Source of the DNA: Paracoccaceae bacterium
GTDB lineage: Bacteria > Pseudomonadota > Alphaproteobacteria > Rhodobacterales > Rhodobacteraceae
Direction of reading: 5' to 3'
Assembly: GCA_018222585.1 (NCBI GenBank)
Contig: JAAFAB010000006.1
Location: forward strand, 1-64,000
DNA length: 64,000 nt
The notes below the pieces were generated by a model. That model did no database searches, was not told the DNA's origin, and saw nothing but the letters and a program-made list of their open reading frames with translations. Each line of letters begins with the position of its first letter. The stretch's first letter is position 1. A program made the translations under genes and the position numbers. Shown piece by piece: positions 8,309 through 18,129 of this stretch.

Positions 8309-8329
8309 CGCGTTCCGCGGGGCGGTCCC

Positions 8330-9475
8330 TCAGGCCGGGCGCATCTGACCGTCGACCATGACAGCCGTCACCTGCAGCTCCGCGTCCATCAGCGTCAGCC
8401 CGGCCCGCTTGCCGGGGGTGACAGACCCCAGGCTGTCGCCCAGCCCCATGACCTCGGCCGGGGTCAGGCTGGCCATGCGGATCGCCGCCCCCAGCCCGCA
8501 GCCGGTCAGCGCGTCCATCTGGCGCACCGCCTCGATCATCGACAGGTCCGCCCCGGCCAGCACGCCATTGGCATCGCTCAGCCGCCCGTCGCGACGGTAG
8601 ATGCGTTTGCCCAGCAGGTCGAACTCGGTCACATCGGTGCCGAGCGGGCTCATCGCATCGGTGACGAGGAACAGCCGCCCCGCGCCAAGCCGCGCCAGCG
8701 CCAGCCGCAGGTTGGCCGGGTGCACATGCTGGCCATCAGCAATGATCCCGGCGGCAAGACGGCCTGAATCGAGCACCGCCCCCACCACGCCCGGCGCCCG
8801 CCCGGCCACCTGGCTCATCGCGTTGAACAGGTGTGTGGCCCCGCTGAGCCCCTCGTCCTCGGCGGCAGCGATATCCTCGAAGCGGCCTTCGCTGTGGCCG
8901 GCGAAGACCCTCACCCCGGCACGGGCCAGCGCGGCGACCTGACCGGGCGCGGCCTCTTCCGGGGCAAGGGTCAGCATCAGGGGCAGGTCGAACTGCGTCA
9001 GATGCGCAAGATCCTCATCGGCCATCGGACGGATGCAATCGGCGGGATGGATGCCGGGGCGCGCGGGCGACAGGAAGGGCCCTTCCAGATGCAGCCCGAT
9101 CACCTCGGGCAGCTGCCGCGCGGCCGCGCGGACGGCCTCCATCGCGCGCTGGTACTTGCGGCCCGCATCGGTGATGAAGGTCGGCAGGAAATAGGCGGTG
9201 CCGCCCCGGCGCGCGCCCTCGGCCATGGTCCGCAGGCTTTCGGGCAGCGGCGCATCGTTGAACAGCACGCCCCCGGCCCCGTTCAGTTGCAGGTCGATGA
9301 AGCCCGGCGCCACGACCTCGGCCTCGATCAGCTGCCCGCCGAGCGCGGCAGCCCGCGCCCCGTCGAACTCTTCGACGAAACAGCCGTCCTCGATGACCAG
9401 CGCGCGATCGTGGCGGGGCGCACCGCCGAAACCGTCGTGCAGCGCGCCAGCGCGCAGGATGATGCGGTCAGCCAA
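8330..9475 (-). CDS. nagA: N-acetylglucosamine-6-phosphate deacetylase
   Basis: 381 residues. Removes acetate from GlcNAc-6-phosphate to give glucosamine-6-phosphate in the cytoplasm. Amidohydrolase-fold motifs: HLEGPFLSPARPGIHP (metal site), FAGHSEG, GATHLFNAM and LVTDAMSP with the catalytic Asp. I chose a TTG start at 9475 because AGAGGAGG lies eight bases upstream; a further upstream start would extend well into nagB. The reading frame overlaps the end of nagB by 8 bases. It is the last gene of the minus-strand amino-sugar operon, followed by the bidirectional terminator. Confidence 0.93.
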   Translation of the reverse strand: MADRIILRAGALHDGFGGAPRHDRALVIEDGCFVEEFDGARAAALGGQLIEAEVVAPGFIDLQLNGAGGVLFNDAPLPESLRTMAEGARRGGTAYFLPTFITDAGRKYQRAMEAVRAAARQLPEVIGLHLEGPFLSPARPGIHPADCIRPMADEDLAHLTQFDLPLMLTLAPEEAAPGQVAALARAGVRVFAGHSEGRFEDIAAAEDEGLSGATHLFNAMSQVAGRAPGVVGAVLDSGRLAAGIIADGQHVHPANLRLALARLGAGRLFLVTDAMSPLGTDVTEFDLLGKRIYRRDGRLSDANGVLAGADLSMIEAVRQMDALTGCGLGAAIRMASLTPAEVMGLGDSLGSVTPGKRAGLTLMDAELQVTAVMVDGQMRPA

Positions 9476-10244
9476 GGTCGACCTCCTCTGCGTTCGGATG
9501 CACGAAATCAAGGTAATCGCGGCCCTTCAGCGCCGAGGCGGCCCCGCCATCCAGCCGCACGGTGACGCGCGGATGAAACTGCAGCACCGAGGCCGGACAG
9601 GCGGCGCTGACCGGCCCCTCGATCATCGCCGCCACGGCCTCGGCCTTGTGCGCGCCGGTGGCGACCAGCAGGATCTGCCGCGCCTCCATGATCGTGCCCA
9701 CGCCCATGGTGATCGCATAGGTCGGCACCACCTCGCCCTCGGCGAAGAGACGGGCGTTGTCGTCGCGGGTCTTGCGCGCCAGCGTCTTGACCCGGGTGCG
9801 CGACCCGAGGCTTGAGAAGGGTTCGTTGAAGCCGATGTGGCCGTTGGCCCCCAGCCCCAACAGTTGCAGGTCCAACCCGCCGCCAGCGGCGATCCGGGCA
9901 TCATAGTCGCGCGCCTCTGTATTCGGGCTGGCGGCATCGCCGCGCGGGACATGGGTATTGGCCCGGTCGATGTCGATATGGTCGAAGAGCTGCTGTGCCA
10001 TGTAGCGGTGATAGCTCTGCGGGTGTTCGGGCGACAGGCCGACGTATTCGTCGAGGTTGAAGGTGGTCACGGCGCGGAACGAGGTGTCCGCCGCCGCCTC
10101 GCGCAGTTCGGCGTAGACCGGCTCCATCGTGCCGCCGGTGGCTAGGCCCAGCCGGCAGGCGGGCCGCGCGCGCACCAGCGACAGGATATCGTGGGCCGCT
10201 GCCGAGGTCGCGGCCTCGGCACTGTCGTGGATCAGGATCTTCAT
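9468..10244 (-). CDS. nagB: glucosamine-6-phosphate deaminase
   Basis: 258 residues. Converts glucosamine-6-phosphate to fructose-6-phosphate and ammonia. Family motifs: LATGGTMEPVY, the NLDEYVGL active-site segment, HVPRG, and LGLGANGHIGFNEP with the catalytic His. It is close to the usual 240-266 residue length. A GGGAG ribosome-binding site precedes the ATG. Downstream coupling to nagA by an 8-base overlap. Confidence 0.94.
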   Translation of the reverse strand: MKILIHDSAEAATSAAAHDILSLVRARPACRLGLATGGTMEPVYAELREAAADTSFRAVTTFNLDEYVGLSPEHPQSYHRYMAQQLFDHIDIDRANTHVPRGDAASPNTEARDYDARIAAGGGLDLQLLGLGANGHIGFNEPFSSLGSRTRVKTLARKTRDDNARLFAEGEVVPTYAITMGVGTIMEARQILLVATGAHKAEAVAAMIEGPVSAACPASVLQFHPRVTVRLDGGAASALKGRDYLDFVHPNAEEVDLG

Positions 10245-10281
10245 TGCGGGAGACTCCCAGGTAAGTCAGCGAATGTGGCCC

Positions 10282-11229
10282 TCAAGGGCCGATGTGCAGC
10301 CCCTGCCCGAGGCGCAGAGAGACGCCGCCGGGCGGGGATGTCCAGAGGGTGACACCGGGCCGCTCGACCCGGCGAAGGGCGGCAAGGCCAGACCCGGCGC
10401 GCGATCCGATTTCGCCGCTGACCAGCAGCACGTCGTCGGCGGTCTTCACCTCGCGCTGATGTGCGCTGTTGGCCCGTTCCCAGGCGCGCAGGCGCACCAG
10501 CGCCTCCAGGACGCGCCCCTCGGCCGCCAGCGCCGAGATATCCGCCATCGAGCCAAGGCCATAGGCGGCGGCGTAGCGCTCCATCCCGTCGGACCCGGCG
10601 ATGAAGCGCGCGGGGCCGCGCAGGATCTGCCGCGCGGTCGTGCCGGTGCCGGTGCTGCGCGGATGGATCGTGACGGCGGTGCTGGCGCAGTCGCGGATCT
10701 GGGCCAGCCGGCGGGCCCGCATCGCCTCTCCCCGCGCGCCGGAAAGGTCCAGCGGGCGGTAGGGCGCCACGGCGGGCATGGCGAAGCCGGGGCGGTGCCG
10801 GGCCGGACGGCGCGCAGATGTGATCTCGGCGAAACAATCGGCGTGGTCGATCCGGCTCAGGCAGAAGCCCGCTTGGTGAGGGCGAAAATGCAGGTAGGTC
10901 AGCGCGGCCAGCGGGTAGTCCTGTTCGGCCACCCTGCCCCGGCAGCGCGCCATGTAGTCGGCCTCGATCCCGCGCAGCACCTCCGCCAGCCGTGCGGGGC
11001 TGAGCGGGGCGTGCAGCACGCTGCCCGCGATCCCGGCGGACAGGCGGCGGGCGAACCAGGCGGGATCTGTCATGTCGGGCCGATAGCGCGCCGGTTCCTC
11101 GGCCAGCGAGGTCGCCCCGTCGACCACCCAGAGGTGGAATCCCGAGCGGGTCAGGCGAAAGCCGAAGGCATCTTCACTGATCGACCTGGAGGCCGGAGAC
11201 CAGAGGATTTCCCGGATCGCGATATCCAT
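10282..11229 (-). CDS. PP2C-like protein phosphatase domain protein
   Basis: 315 residues. Three short blocks match the metal-binding core of PPM/PP2C phosphatases: WVVDGATS at 34-41, AGSDGMERYAAAYG at 211-224, and KTADDVLLV at 262-270. These would supply the usual metal-binding Asp residues (D37, D214, D265/D266). The middle part is poorly conserved. It has no signal peptide or membrane segment, so it is cytoplasmic. The gene starts one base after the murQ stop and precedes nagB by 37 bases, so it is clearly in the amino-sugar operon. A phosphatase is not part of the known GlcNAc/MurNAc pathway. It could act on a phosphoprotein or on a sugar phosphate; the target is unknown. Confidence 0.7.
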   Translation of the reverse strand: MDIAIREILWSPASRSISEDAFGFRLTRSGFHLWVVDGATSLAEEPARYRPDMTDPAWFARRLSAGIAGSVLHAPLSPARLAEVLRGIEADYMARCRGRVAEQDYPLAALTYLHFRPHQAGFCLSRIDHADCFAEITSARRPARHRPGFAMPAVAPYRPLDLSGARGEAMRARRLAQIRDCASTAVTIHPRSTGTGTTARQILRGPARFIAGSDGMERYAAAYGLGSMADISALAAEGRVLEALVRLRAWERANSAHQREVKTADDVLLVSGEIGSRAGSGLAALRRVERPGVTLWTSPPGGVSLRLGQGLHIGP

Positions 11230-11230
11230 C

Positions 11231-12112
11231 TCACGCGGTCAGCGCGATATGCAGCCGTCCCTCGGCGCTGGCCAGCTTGGCCTCGGCGGCATCCCGGTCG
11301 AGCTTCAGCAACAGCATGACCACCGCCAGCTTGATCGAGCCCTCGGCAGCCGCCAGCGCCGCCCCGGCCTCGGCCTCGGGGGCATCGGCCAGCTCTGCCA
11401 CCATGCGCAGGGCGCGGGTCTGCAGCTTCTCGTTGGTCGGGCGCATGTCCACCATGCGGCCCCGGTAGACATAGCCCATGCGCACGAAGATCGCCGTCGA
11501 GAGGCAGGTCAGGATCGCCTTCTGCGCCGTGCCGGCCTTCATCCGGGTGGAGCCGGCGATGACCTCGGCCCCGGTGTCGGCAACCAGGTAGAACTGCGCC
11601 TCGCGGCCGATCGGGCCCTCAGGCGCATTGCCGATGGCCACGGTCAGCGCGCCGGCTGCGCGGGCATGGCGCAGCCCCTCGACCACGTAGGGCGTGCGCC
11701 CCGAGGCGGCGAGGCCGATCACCACGTCATCCGCGCCCATCCCCACCTCGTCCAGCGTGGCCACGGCGGCGGCGCCGTCATCCTCGGCACCTTCAACAGC
11801 CGTCACGAAAGCCCCCTGTCCGCCAGCCATCAGCGACAGGGCGCGCTCGGGCGGCCAGCCGAAGGTGGGGGGCAGCTCGGCGGCGTCGATGGCGCCGAGA
11901 CGGCCCGAGGTGCCCGCCCCGAGATAGAGCAGCCGCCCCCCGCGCGCCAGCCGCCCGGCGGCCAGTTCGACCGCCTCGGCCATCGGCGCGGCGGTGCCAT
12001 GGGCCGCGGCCACGGCGGCGACCTGGCCTTCCAGCATGGCCTCGACCATGTCACGGACGGGCCAGGTCTCGAGGCCCTTGTAGCGGGCGGCGGCGCGCTC
12101 AGTGGGAATCAT
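11231..12112 (-). CDS. murQ: N-acetylmuramic acid 6-phosphate etherase
   Basis: 293 residues. Cleaves the lactyl ether of MurNAc-6-phosphate to GlcNAc-6-phosphate and D-lactate. N-terminal TERAAARYKGLETWP matches the MurQ start, followed by a SIS domain (GAGTSGRLGAIDAAELPPTFG; VIGLAASGRTPYV; GSTRMKAGTAQK). I place the start at the ATG at 12112; a longer frame would extend further into the kinase gene. It overlaps the kinase gene by 14 bases. Its presence shows the operon handles muramic acid, as in recycling or scavenging of peptidoglycan. Confidence 0.93.
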   Translation of the reverse strand: MIPTERAAARYKGLETWPVRDMVEAMLEGQVAAVAAAHGTAAPMAEAVELAAGRLARGGRLLYLGAGTSGRLGAIDAAELPPTFGWPPERALSLMAGGQGAFVTAVEGAEDDGAAAVATLDEVGMGADDVVIGLAASGRTPYVVEGLRHARAAGALTVAIGNAPEGPIGREAQFYLVADTGAEVIAGSTRMKAGTAQKAILTCLSTAIFVRMGYVYRGRMVDMRPTNEKLQTRALRMVAELADAPEAEAGAALAAAEGSIKLAVVMLLLKLDRDAAEAKLASAEGRLHIALTA

Positions 12113-13007
12113 GGAGGGCTTCGTCCTTTTCCTTGGCAATGAGGGCGGCGTGCAGGGCGGCGTCGATGCGGGGGAATTCCACCTCGTGCCCGGCAAGGTC
12201 GCTGGTGATCTGCTCGCGGATCGAAGGGTCCAGCGCCAGCACGCCGCCGACGAAGGCCACCGGCGCCTCGCCGCAGCGGTTCAGCATGATGCGGCCAAGG
12301 TGGGCCAGCTCCTGCCCGGCCTCGCGCAGCAGGGCCTGCGCGGTCGGATCGCCCTCGCGCGCGGCCTCGGCCACGGCGACGGCCAGCCGGCCGATGCGGC
12401 CCCGGTCTCCGCCGTAGACATAGTCCCGCATGGCGTCATGGGTGCTGCCGCCAAGCGCGGTGAAGACGGTCGAGGCCAGGATCTCGGCATCACGGGTGCC
12501 CGCGCCCTCGTCCTTCAGGCGGAACAGGTGGCGGATGGCGCGCAGGGCGATCCACACGCCCGAACCCGCGTCATCGACGAGGATGCCGCGCCCGCCGACG
12601 ACCACCCGTTCGCCGCTTTCGTCATAGGTCATCCCGACCGAGCCGGTGCCCGCAGACACCAGGTGCCCGCGCCGCCCGTGGAAGGCCGCACGCCAGGCCA
12701 GCCCCATGTCGCTGGAGTAGCTGAAGCGCCCAAGCGGCAGGCCGAGGATATCCGTCACCTGGGTCTCGATCTGGGGATGACGCGAGAAGCCGGCCCCGGT
12801 GATGCCAAACTCGGCGTAGGAGACCGCCCCGGGCAACGCGTCGCGCATCGTTTCGAGGGCGCCCCGGAAACGCGCCAGGCTGCGGGCGTCGTAGATCAGC
12901 CCGCTGGCGCCCTCGGCGATGCCACGGTCCACGACCCGGCCCTCCGCATCCACCAGCACCCAGCGAGAGGCGGTGCCGCCGATATCCATACCCAGGTACA
13001 AGGTCAC
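12099..13007 (-). CDS. BadF/BadG-type N-acetyl-amino-sugar kinase
   Basis: 302 residues of the BadF/BadG/BcrA/BcrD ATPase family, actin-like fold. Phosphate-1 motif MDIGGTASRW (D8), adenosine and phosphate-2 motif LVSAGTGSVG, and a C-terminal FVGGVL. Members of this family phosphorylate GlcNAc, and in clostridial MurK both MurNAc and GlcNAc. Beside murQ, nagA and nanE this kinase is the natural source of the 6-phosphates for all three branches. It overlaps nanE by four bases (ATGA) and murQ by 14. Confidence 0.87.
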   Translation of the reverse strand: MTLYLGMDIGGTASRWVLVDAEGRVVDRGIAEGASGLIYDARSLARFRGALETMRDALPGAVSYAEFGITGAGFSRHPQIETQVTDILGLPLGRFSYSSDMGLAWRAAFHGRRGHLVSAGTGSVGMTYDESGERVVVGGRGILVDDAGSGVWIALRAIRHLFRLKDEGAGTRDAEILASTVFTALGGSTHDAMRDYVYGGDRGRIGRLAVAVAEAAREGDPTAQALLREAGQELAHLGRIMLNRCGEAPVAFVGGVLALDPSIREQITSDLAGHEVEFPRIDAALHAALIAKEKDEALHDSH

Positions 13008-13687
13008 ACTCCTGTCGTCTGTCGGGCCAGGGCCCGCACGAAGCCCTGGGCGATGGCCCGGGGGTTGGTGATCATCGTGCCGACCACGACCGCATGGGCG
13101 CCGCGCCGGAAGGCCTCGACCGCCTGTTCGGGCGTGGCGATGCGCCCCTCGGCGATCACCGGCACAGAAACCGCCGAGGCCAGCGCCTCGATCAGGTCAT
13201 AGTCCGGGCCCTCGGGCGCCGGGGCGCCCGGTTCGGTGTAGCCCGACAGGGTCGTCGCAACATAGGTCGCCCCCGCCTCGGCCGCCCGCCGCCCCTCCTC
13301 CAGCGAGGCGACATCGGCGAAGGTCTCGACCCCGGCGGCCCGTGCCTCTTCCAGCACATCCTGCCAGCGGTCAGGGGTGCCGCGGTCACGCTCGGTGCAG
13401 TCCAGCCCGAGGATCTGCGCCCCCGCCCCGATCACCGCCCGCGCTGCGGCGCGGTCCGGGGTGATGTAGACCGGCGCCTCGGCGAAGATCTTGTTGATGC
13501 CGATCACCGGCAGCGAGGTACAGGCACGGATCGCGGCGATGTCGGCGGGACCGTTGGCGCGCAGCGCCACGGCGCCCGCCTCTTCGGCGGCGCGGGCCAT
13601 GGCGGCCATGTGCACCGGCCCATGCAGCGGATTGTCCACCCGCGCCTGGCACGAGACGACGAGGCCGCCCTTTGCGATCAGGCTCAT
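13004..13687 (-). CDS. nanE: N-acetylmannosamine-6-phosphate 2-epimerase
   Basis: 227 residues, NanE-type TIM barrel. Seen: VSCQARVDNPLHGP near the N-terminus, GINKIFAEAPVYITP, ILGLDCTER with the catalytic-lysine-region pattern, TFADVASLEEG, ATTLSGYT and PVIAEGRI. It interconverts ManNAc-6-phosphate and GlcNAc-6-phosphate and so feeds a ManNAc branch into nagA. Four-base overlaps (ATGA) on both sides show tight translational coupling with the permease gene upstream and the kinase gene downstream. No sialic acid lyase (nanA) is present in the window. Confidence 0.92.
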   Translation of the reverse strand: MSLIAKGGLVVSCQARVDNPLHGPVHMAAMARAAEEAGAVALRANGPADIAAIRACTSLPVIGINKIFAEAPVYITPDRAAARAVIGAGAQILGLDCTERDRGTPDRWQDVLEEARAAGVETFADVASLEEGRRAAEAGATYVATTLSGYTEPGAPAPEGPDYDLIEALASAVSVPVIAEGRIATPEQAVEAFRRGAHAVVVGTMITNPRAIAQGFVRALARQTTGV

Positions 13688-14541
13688 TTCACCGCCCCCG
13701 CCGTCATGCCGTTGATGAACTGCTTGGACAGGACGATGTAGATGATGGTGATCGGCGCTGCCGCCAGCGTCAGCCCGGCGAACATCACCCCCCAGTCGGT
13801 CGCATATTCGCCGATGAAGCTGGTCATCCCCTGCGGCAGGGTCTTCAGCGCGTCATTCTGGATGAAGACCAGCGGGAAGAAGAAGTCGTTCCAGATCGGC
13901 ACCAGGTTGTAGATCCCGGCGATCACCATGGCCGGACGGCACAGCGGGATCATCACGCTGACCATGATGCGGAACTCCGAGGCGCCATCCATGCGGGCGG
14001 CATCCTCAAGCTCTCGTGGCAGGGTGCGGATGAAGCCGGTCATGATGAACACGGTCGAGGGCAGCCCCATGGCCGTGTAGACCGCGATCAGCGCCCAGTG
14101 GGTGTTCAGGATGCCCATGTCACGGAACAGGATGAACAGCGGGATGATCGCCAGCTTCAGCGGCACCATCAGCCCGGCCATGAAGAACAGCAGCAGGAAG
14201 CTGGAGCCCCAGAACTCATACCGCGCGATGGCATAGGCGGCCATCAGGCCCAGGGTCAGCAGCAGGAAAATCGAGGCGCCGGTCACCAGCACGGAATTCA
14301 GCAGGTAGCGCATGAAGGCGGTTTCGGTCGCCATGGCGACGAAGTTGGTGACATTGGTGAAATCGGGGATCGAGAAGGGATCCTGGAAGATCTCGATGTT
14401 CGACTTGAACCCCGACATGACCATGATGGCGATCGGGAAGAGCATCAGCACCGTGTTGGCGATCAGGATGATCTGCATCAGGCCGTCGCGCCCGTAGGTG
14501 CCCAGCAAGCCCGGCTTGTCGTAGCGGCTTTCCATGCTCAT
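13684..14541 (-). CDS. carbohydrate ABC transporter permease (MalG-like)
   Basis: 285 residues, six transmembrane segments (first about residues 21-42), CUT1-family inner-membrane permease. The EAA coupling motif is seen as EDAARMDGASEFRIMVSVMIP in the last third. It ends in ITIIYIVLSKQFINGMTAGAVK, a typical MalG-class C-terminus. It overlaps the second permease gene by four bases and nanE by four bases. It forms a heterodimer with the product of 14538-15503. Confidence 0.92.
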   Translation of the reverse strand: MSMESRYDKPGLLGTYGRDGLMQIILIANTVLMLFPIAIMVMSGFKSNIEIFQDPFSIPDFTNVTNFVAMATETAFMRYLLNSVLVTGASIFLLLTLGLMAAYAIARYEFWGSSFLLLFFMAGLMVPLKLAIIPLFILFRDMGILNTHWALIAVYTAMGLPSTVFIMTGFIRTLPRELEDAARMDGASEFRIMVSVMIPLCRPAMVIAGIYNLVPIWNDFFFPLVFIQNDALKTLPQGMTSFIGEYATDWGVMFAGLTLAAAPITIIYIVLSKQFINGMTAGAVK

Positions 14542-15503
14542 ACCTCGATCTCCCGTTTGCGGAGGTAGATTGTCCAGCTCGTCGCCACCACGGCGATGAA
14601 GAGGAACATCAGCACCGCCAGGGCCGAGCCCATGCCGAAGTCCTGGATGCCCGCCGACTGGTTGCCGAAGGCGGTCCGGTAGAAGTAGAGGCCCAGCACA
14701 TCGGTGTTGCCATAGGGCGAGCCGTCGAGGCCGACCATGATGTAGGGCAGTTCGAACCAGTTGAACGAGCCGATGAAGAGCAGCACGAAGCAGACCGTGG
14801 CCGAGGGCGCGATCAGCGGCCAGATCACCCGGCGGATCAGCGTCAGCTCGGAGTCGGTCTCCATCCGCGCGGCGTCGAGGATTTCCGAGGGGATGCGCTG
14901 CAGGCCCGCCAGGAAGACCAGCGTCGGGAAGCCGACCCAGGCCCAGGCATTGACGAAGATCAGCGCGTTTAGCGCCGTGTCGGCATCACCCAGCCAGGGT
15001 GTCGCGAGGCTGCCGAGGCCGACGGCCTTCAGCAGTTGGTTCACGGCGCCGAAGATCGGGTGGAAGAACAGTTTCCAGACATAGCCGATGATGACCGTCG
15101 ACAGCACGACGGGCAGGAAGACCGCGATGCGGTGGAAGCGCGCGCCCGGCAGGTCGCGCCACAGCGCATAGGCCAGGATGAAGCCCAGGCCGTTCTGGAT
15201 GATCATCAGGGCGAAGAAGACGAAGATGTTGTTCTTGAAGGCGTTCCAGGTGGTTGCCGCGAAGGGTTGCTGGAACAGCACCTTCTCGAAGTTGGCAAAG
15301 CCGACGAAGTCGCCGCGGGCCAGCCCCTGCCAGTCGTAGAAGGCATAGGCCAGCGCCGAGAAGATCGGGTAGATCACGAAGAGCGCCATGACCACCACCG
15401 GCGGCACCAGCAGGAAGGTGATCCAGAGGCCGCGCCCCGAGACGCGCAGGCGCGGGGTCCGCGCAGGCGTCCGGGAGATGCCGTTCGAAGTGGGGGCGGG
15501 CAT
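14538..15503 (-). CDS. sugar ABC transporter permease (MalF-like)
   Basis: 321 residues, six transmembrane segments; first at about 30-52 (LWITFLLVPPVVVMALFVIYP). EAA motif LDAARMETDSELTLIRRVIWP. The start is preceded by CAGGAGATCCCC. It is the partner of the downstream MalG-like permease in the amino-sugar importer. The 77-base gap to the upstream binding-protein gene holds a strong hairpin. Confidence 0.92.
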   Translation of the reverse strand: MPAPTSNGISRTPARTPRLRVSGRGLWITFLLVPPVVVMALFVIYPIFSALAYAFYDWQGLARGDFVGFANFEKVLFQQPFAATTWNAFKNNIFVFFALMIIQNGLGFILAYALWRDLPGARFHRIAVFLPVVLSTVIIGYVWKLFFHPIFGAVNQLLKAVGLGSLATPWLGDADTALNALIFVNAWAWVGFPTLVFLAGLQRIPSEILDAARMETDSELTLIRRVIWPLIAPSATVCFVLLFIGSFNWFELPYIMVGLDGSPYGNTDVLGLYFYRTAFGNQSAGIQDFGMGSALAVLMFLFIAVVATSWTIYLRKREIEV

Positions 15504-15540
15504 GGGGATCTCCTGGCTTCGGCGTGAAGGGGGGAAGGTC

Positions 15541-15569
15541 TGTCCGGCCGCGCAGGCGGCGGCCGGACA
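15541..15569 (-). terminator. hairpin between binding-protein and permease genes
   Basis: Perfect 11-bp stem TGTCCGGCCGC / GCGGCCGGACA (15541-15551 with 15559-15569) with a seven-base loop. No T-run follows. Position inside the operon suggests message stabilisation or partial termination. Confidence 0.6.
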
Positions 15570-15580
15570 TCCGGGACCTA

Positions 15581-16819
15581 TCAGTCCTGGAAGGGCGCGT
15601 AGTAGGTCGCGATACCGGCGGTCACCGCCTCGGCGGCCTCTTCCGGGGTGCTCTCACCGGCCAGCATCTTCTGCACTTCCGCCTGCAGCAGGACCGAGCC
15701 CGAGGGCTCTTCGTAGCGGAAGTTGGTCAGCATGATGTAGGGCACGGCCGCGCGGTTCAGCTCGGCGATCTCGTTCAGCAGGCCGTCTTCCAGCGTCACG
15801 CCGGCGATCGGGGTGATGTTGCGCAGCTTGTTGGCGAAGACCTGGCCGAACTCGGGCGTCGCGGTATAGGCCAGGAACGCCTTCACGGCCTCCGGGTGCT
15901 CGGTGGTGGCATTGCCCGCATAGCCGCCGTCGAAGAAGACGCCGACCAGCTTCTCGTCCTCGGCCGCCTCGCCGGGCGCGGCGAAGACGCCGATCTCCAG
16001 ATCGGGGTTCTGGGCGCGGAAGTTGGCGATCTCGAAGGAGCCGCCGGCGAACATCGCCGCCATGCCCGAGGCAAAGAGCTGTTGCGACGAGGCATAGTCG
16101 AGCCCGGTGAAGCCATCGGGGAAGTAGGCGCTGATATCCTGCAGGTGCCGCAGACCGCTGACGTAGCGCGGATCGGTGAAATCGGTGGTCCCCGCGACGA
16201 TCTCGTCGAAGAACTGCGACCCGACGACCGAGGAGGTCAGGGCCGAGACGATGGTCTCGTTCTGCCAGGCGGTCGCGGTGCCGTTGGCGAAGGCATACAT
16301 GCCCGCATCCTTCACGGCCTGGGCGTTGGCCATCAGCTCGTCCCAGGTCTGCGGCTCGCTGAGGCCGAGTTGCTCGTAGATGCCCTTGTTGTAGATCACC
16401 AGCATGGTCTGCGAGGCGAAGGGCACGCCGTAGACCTTGCCATCCGCGCGCAGGGTCTGGGCGGCGATGGCGGGGGCGGTCATGTCGGCCAGGCCGGGCA
16501 CGTCCTCTTCGGTCAGCGGCATCAGGTAGTTGGCACCGGCGACGGCCTCGAAGGCGCCATAGGCGCGCACCATCATCAGGTCGGGACCCGAGTCACCGGC
16601 CAGGGCGGTGGACAGGATGGTGGCATAGCTCGACGCCTCGAAGGCCTCGAAGGTCACCGTGATCTCGGGATGTTCGGCCTCGAAGGCGGCAATCAGCTCT
16701 TCGTAGACGGCGCGGTCTTCCTGGCGCCAGCTCCACAGGGACAGCTCCTGTGCCATGGCGGGCGCGGCGATGGCGGTGGCCGTCACGCCGAGCGCAAGTG
16801 TCTTGATGAAAGTCTTCAT
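15581..16819 (-). CDS. amino-sugar ABC transporter substrate-binding protein
   Basis: 412 residues, family 1 extracellular solute-binding protein. Signal peptide 1-24 (MKTFIKTLALGVTATAIA..AMAQ|EL). The mature protein starts LSLWSWRQEDRAVYEEL and has the class-1 pattern AFEAEHPEITVTFEAF and GGSFEIANF. Its position with nanE, murQ, nagA and nagB indicates an amino sugar or muropeptide-derived ligand (GlcNAc, MurNAc, ManNAc or a disaccharide). Start: ATG behind GAGGATACC. Confidence 0.9.
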   Translation of the reverse strand: MKTFIKTLALGVTATAIAAPAMAQELSLWSWRQEDRAVYEELIAAFEAEHPEITVTFEAFEASSYATILSTALAGDSGPDLMMVRAYGAFEAVAGANYLMPLTEEDVPGLADMTAPAIAAQTLRADGKVYGVPFASQTMLVIYNKGIYEQLGLSEPQTWDELMANAQAVKDAGMYAFANGTATAWQNETIVSALTSSVVGSQFFDEIVAGTTDFTDPRYVSGLRHLQDISAYFPDGFTGLDYASSQQLFASGMAAMFAGGSFEIANFRAQNPDLEIGVFAAPGEAAEDEKLVGVFFDGGYAGNATTEHPEAVKAFLAYTATPEFGQVFANKLRNITPIAGVTLEDGLLNEIAELNRAAVPYIMLTNFRYEEPSGSVLLQAEVQKMLAGESTPEEAAEAVTAGIATYYAPFQD

Positions 16820-16846
16820 GGTATCCTCGCAAGTTGGATGTGGTCG

Positions 16847-17920
<1,074 letters not shown>

Positions 17921-17941
17921 GCGGACCCCCTTTTCCGGAAC

Positions 17942-18103
17942 TGGTACCACATGACATACCAATTACAAACTTTTATTAGATTTGATAATACCAACTAAAT
18001 ACCAATTCTGAAATTCTCATGAAAACTTGAGACTTCGGTCACGCCAAAACGGTCGAGCAAATTCTCATTGAACGAAAAACCGCTCAGATGTATTAAAGTG
18101 GTA
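17942..18103. promoter_or_regulatory. putative GntR/UTRA operator sites (TGGTA/TACCA half-sites)
   Basis: The divergent intergenic region between the ATPase gene and the GntR gene is AT-rich and carries repeated half-sites. TGGTA at 17942 faces TACCA at 17957, an inverted pair. TACCA recurs at 17989 and 18000, exactly 11 bp apart (one helical turn). TGGTA at 18099 lies near the regulator start. TGGT/ACCA palindromes are typical operators of HutC/NagR-type GntR regulators. The arrangement suggests control of both the operon and the regulator gene. Confidence 0.65.
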
Positions 18104-18129
18104 TTATTACGCAGGACCGGACTCCCTCG

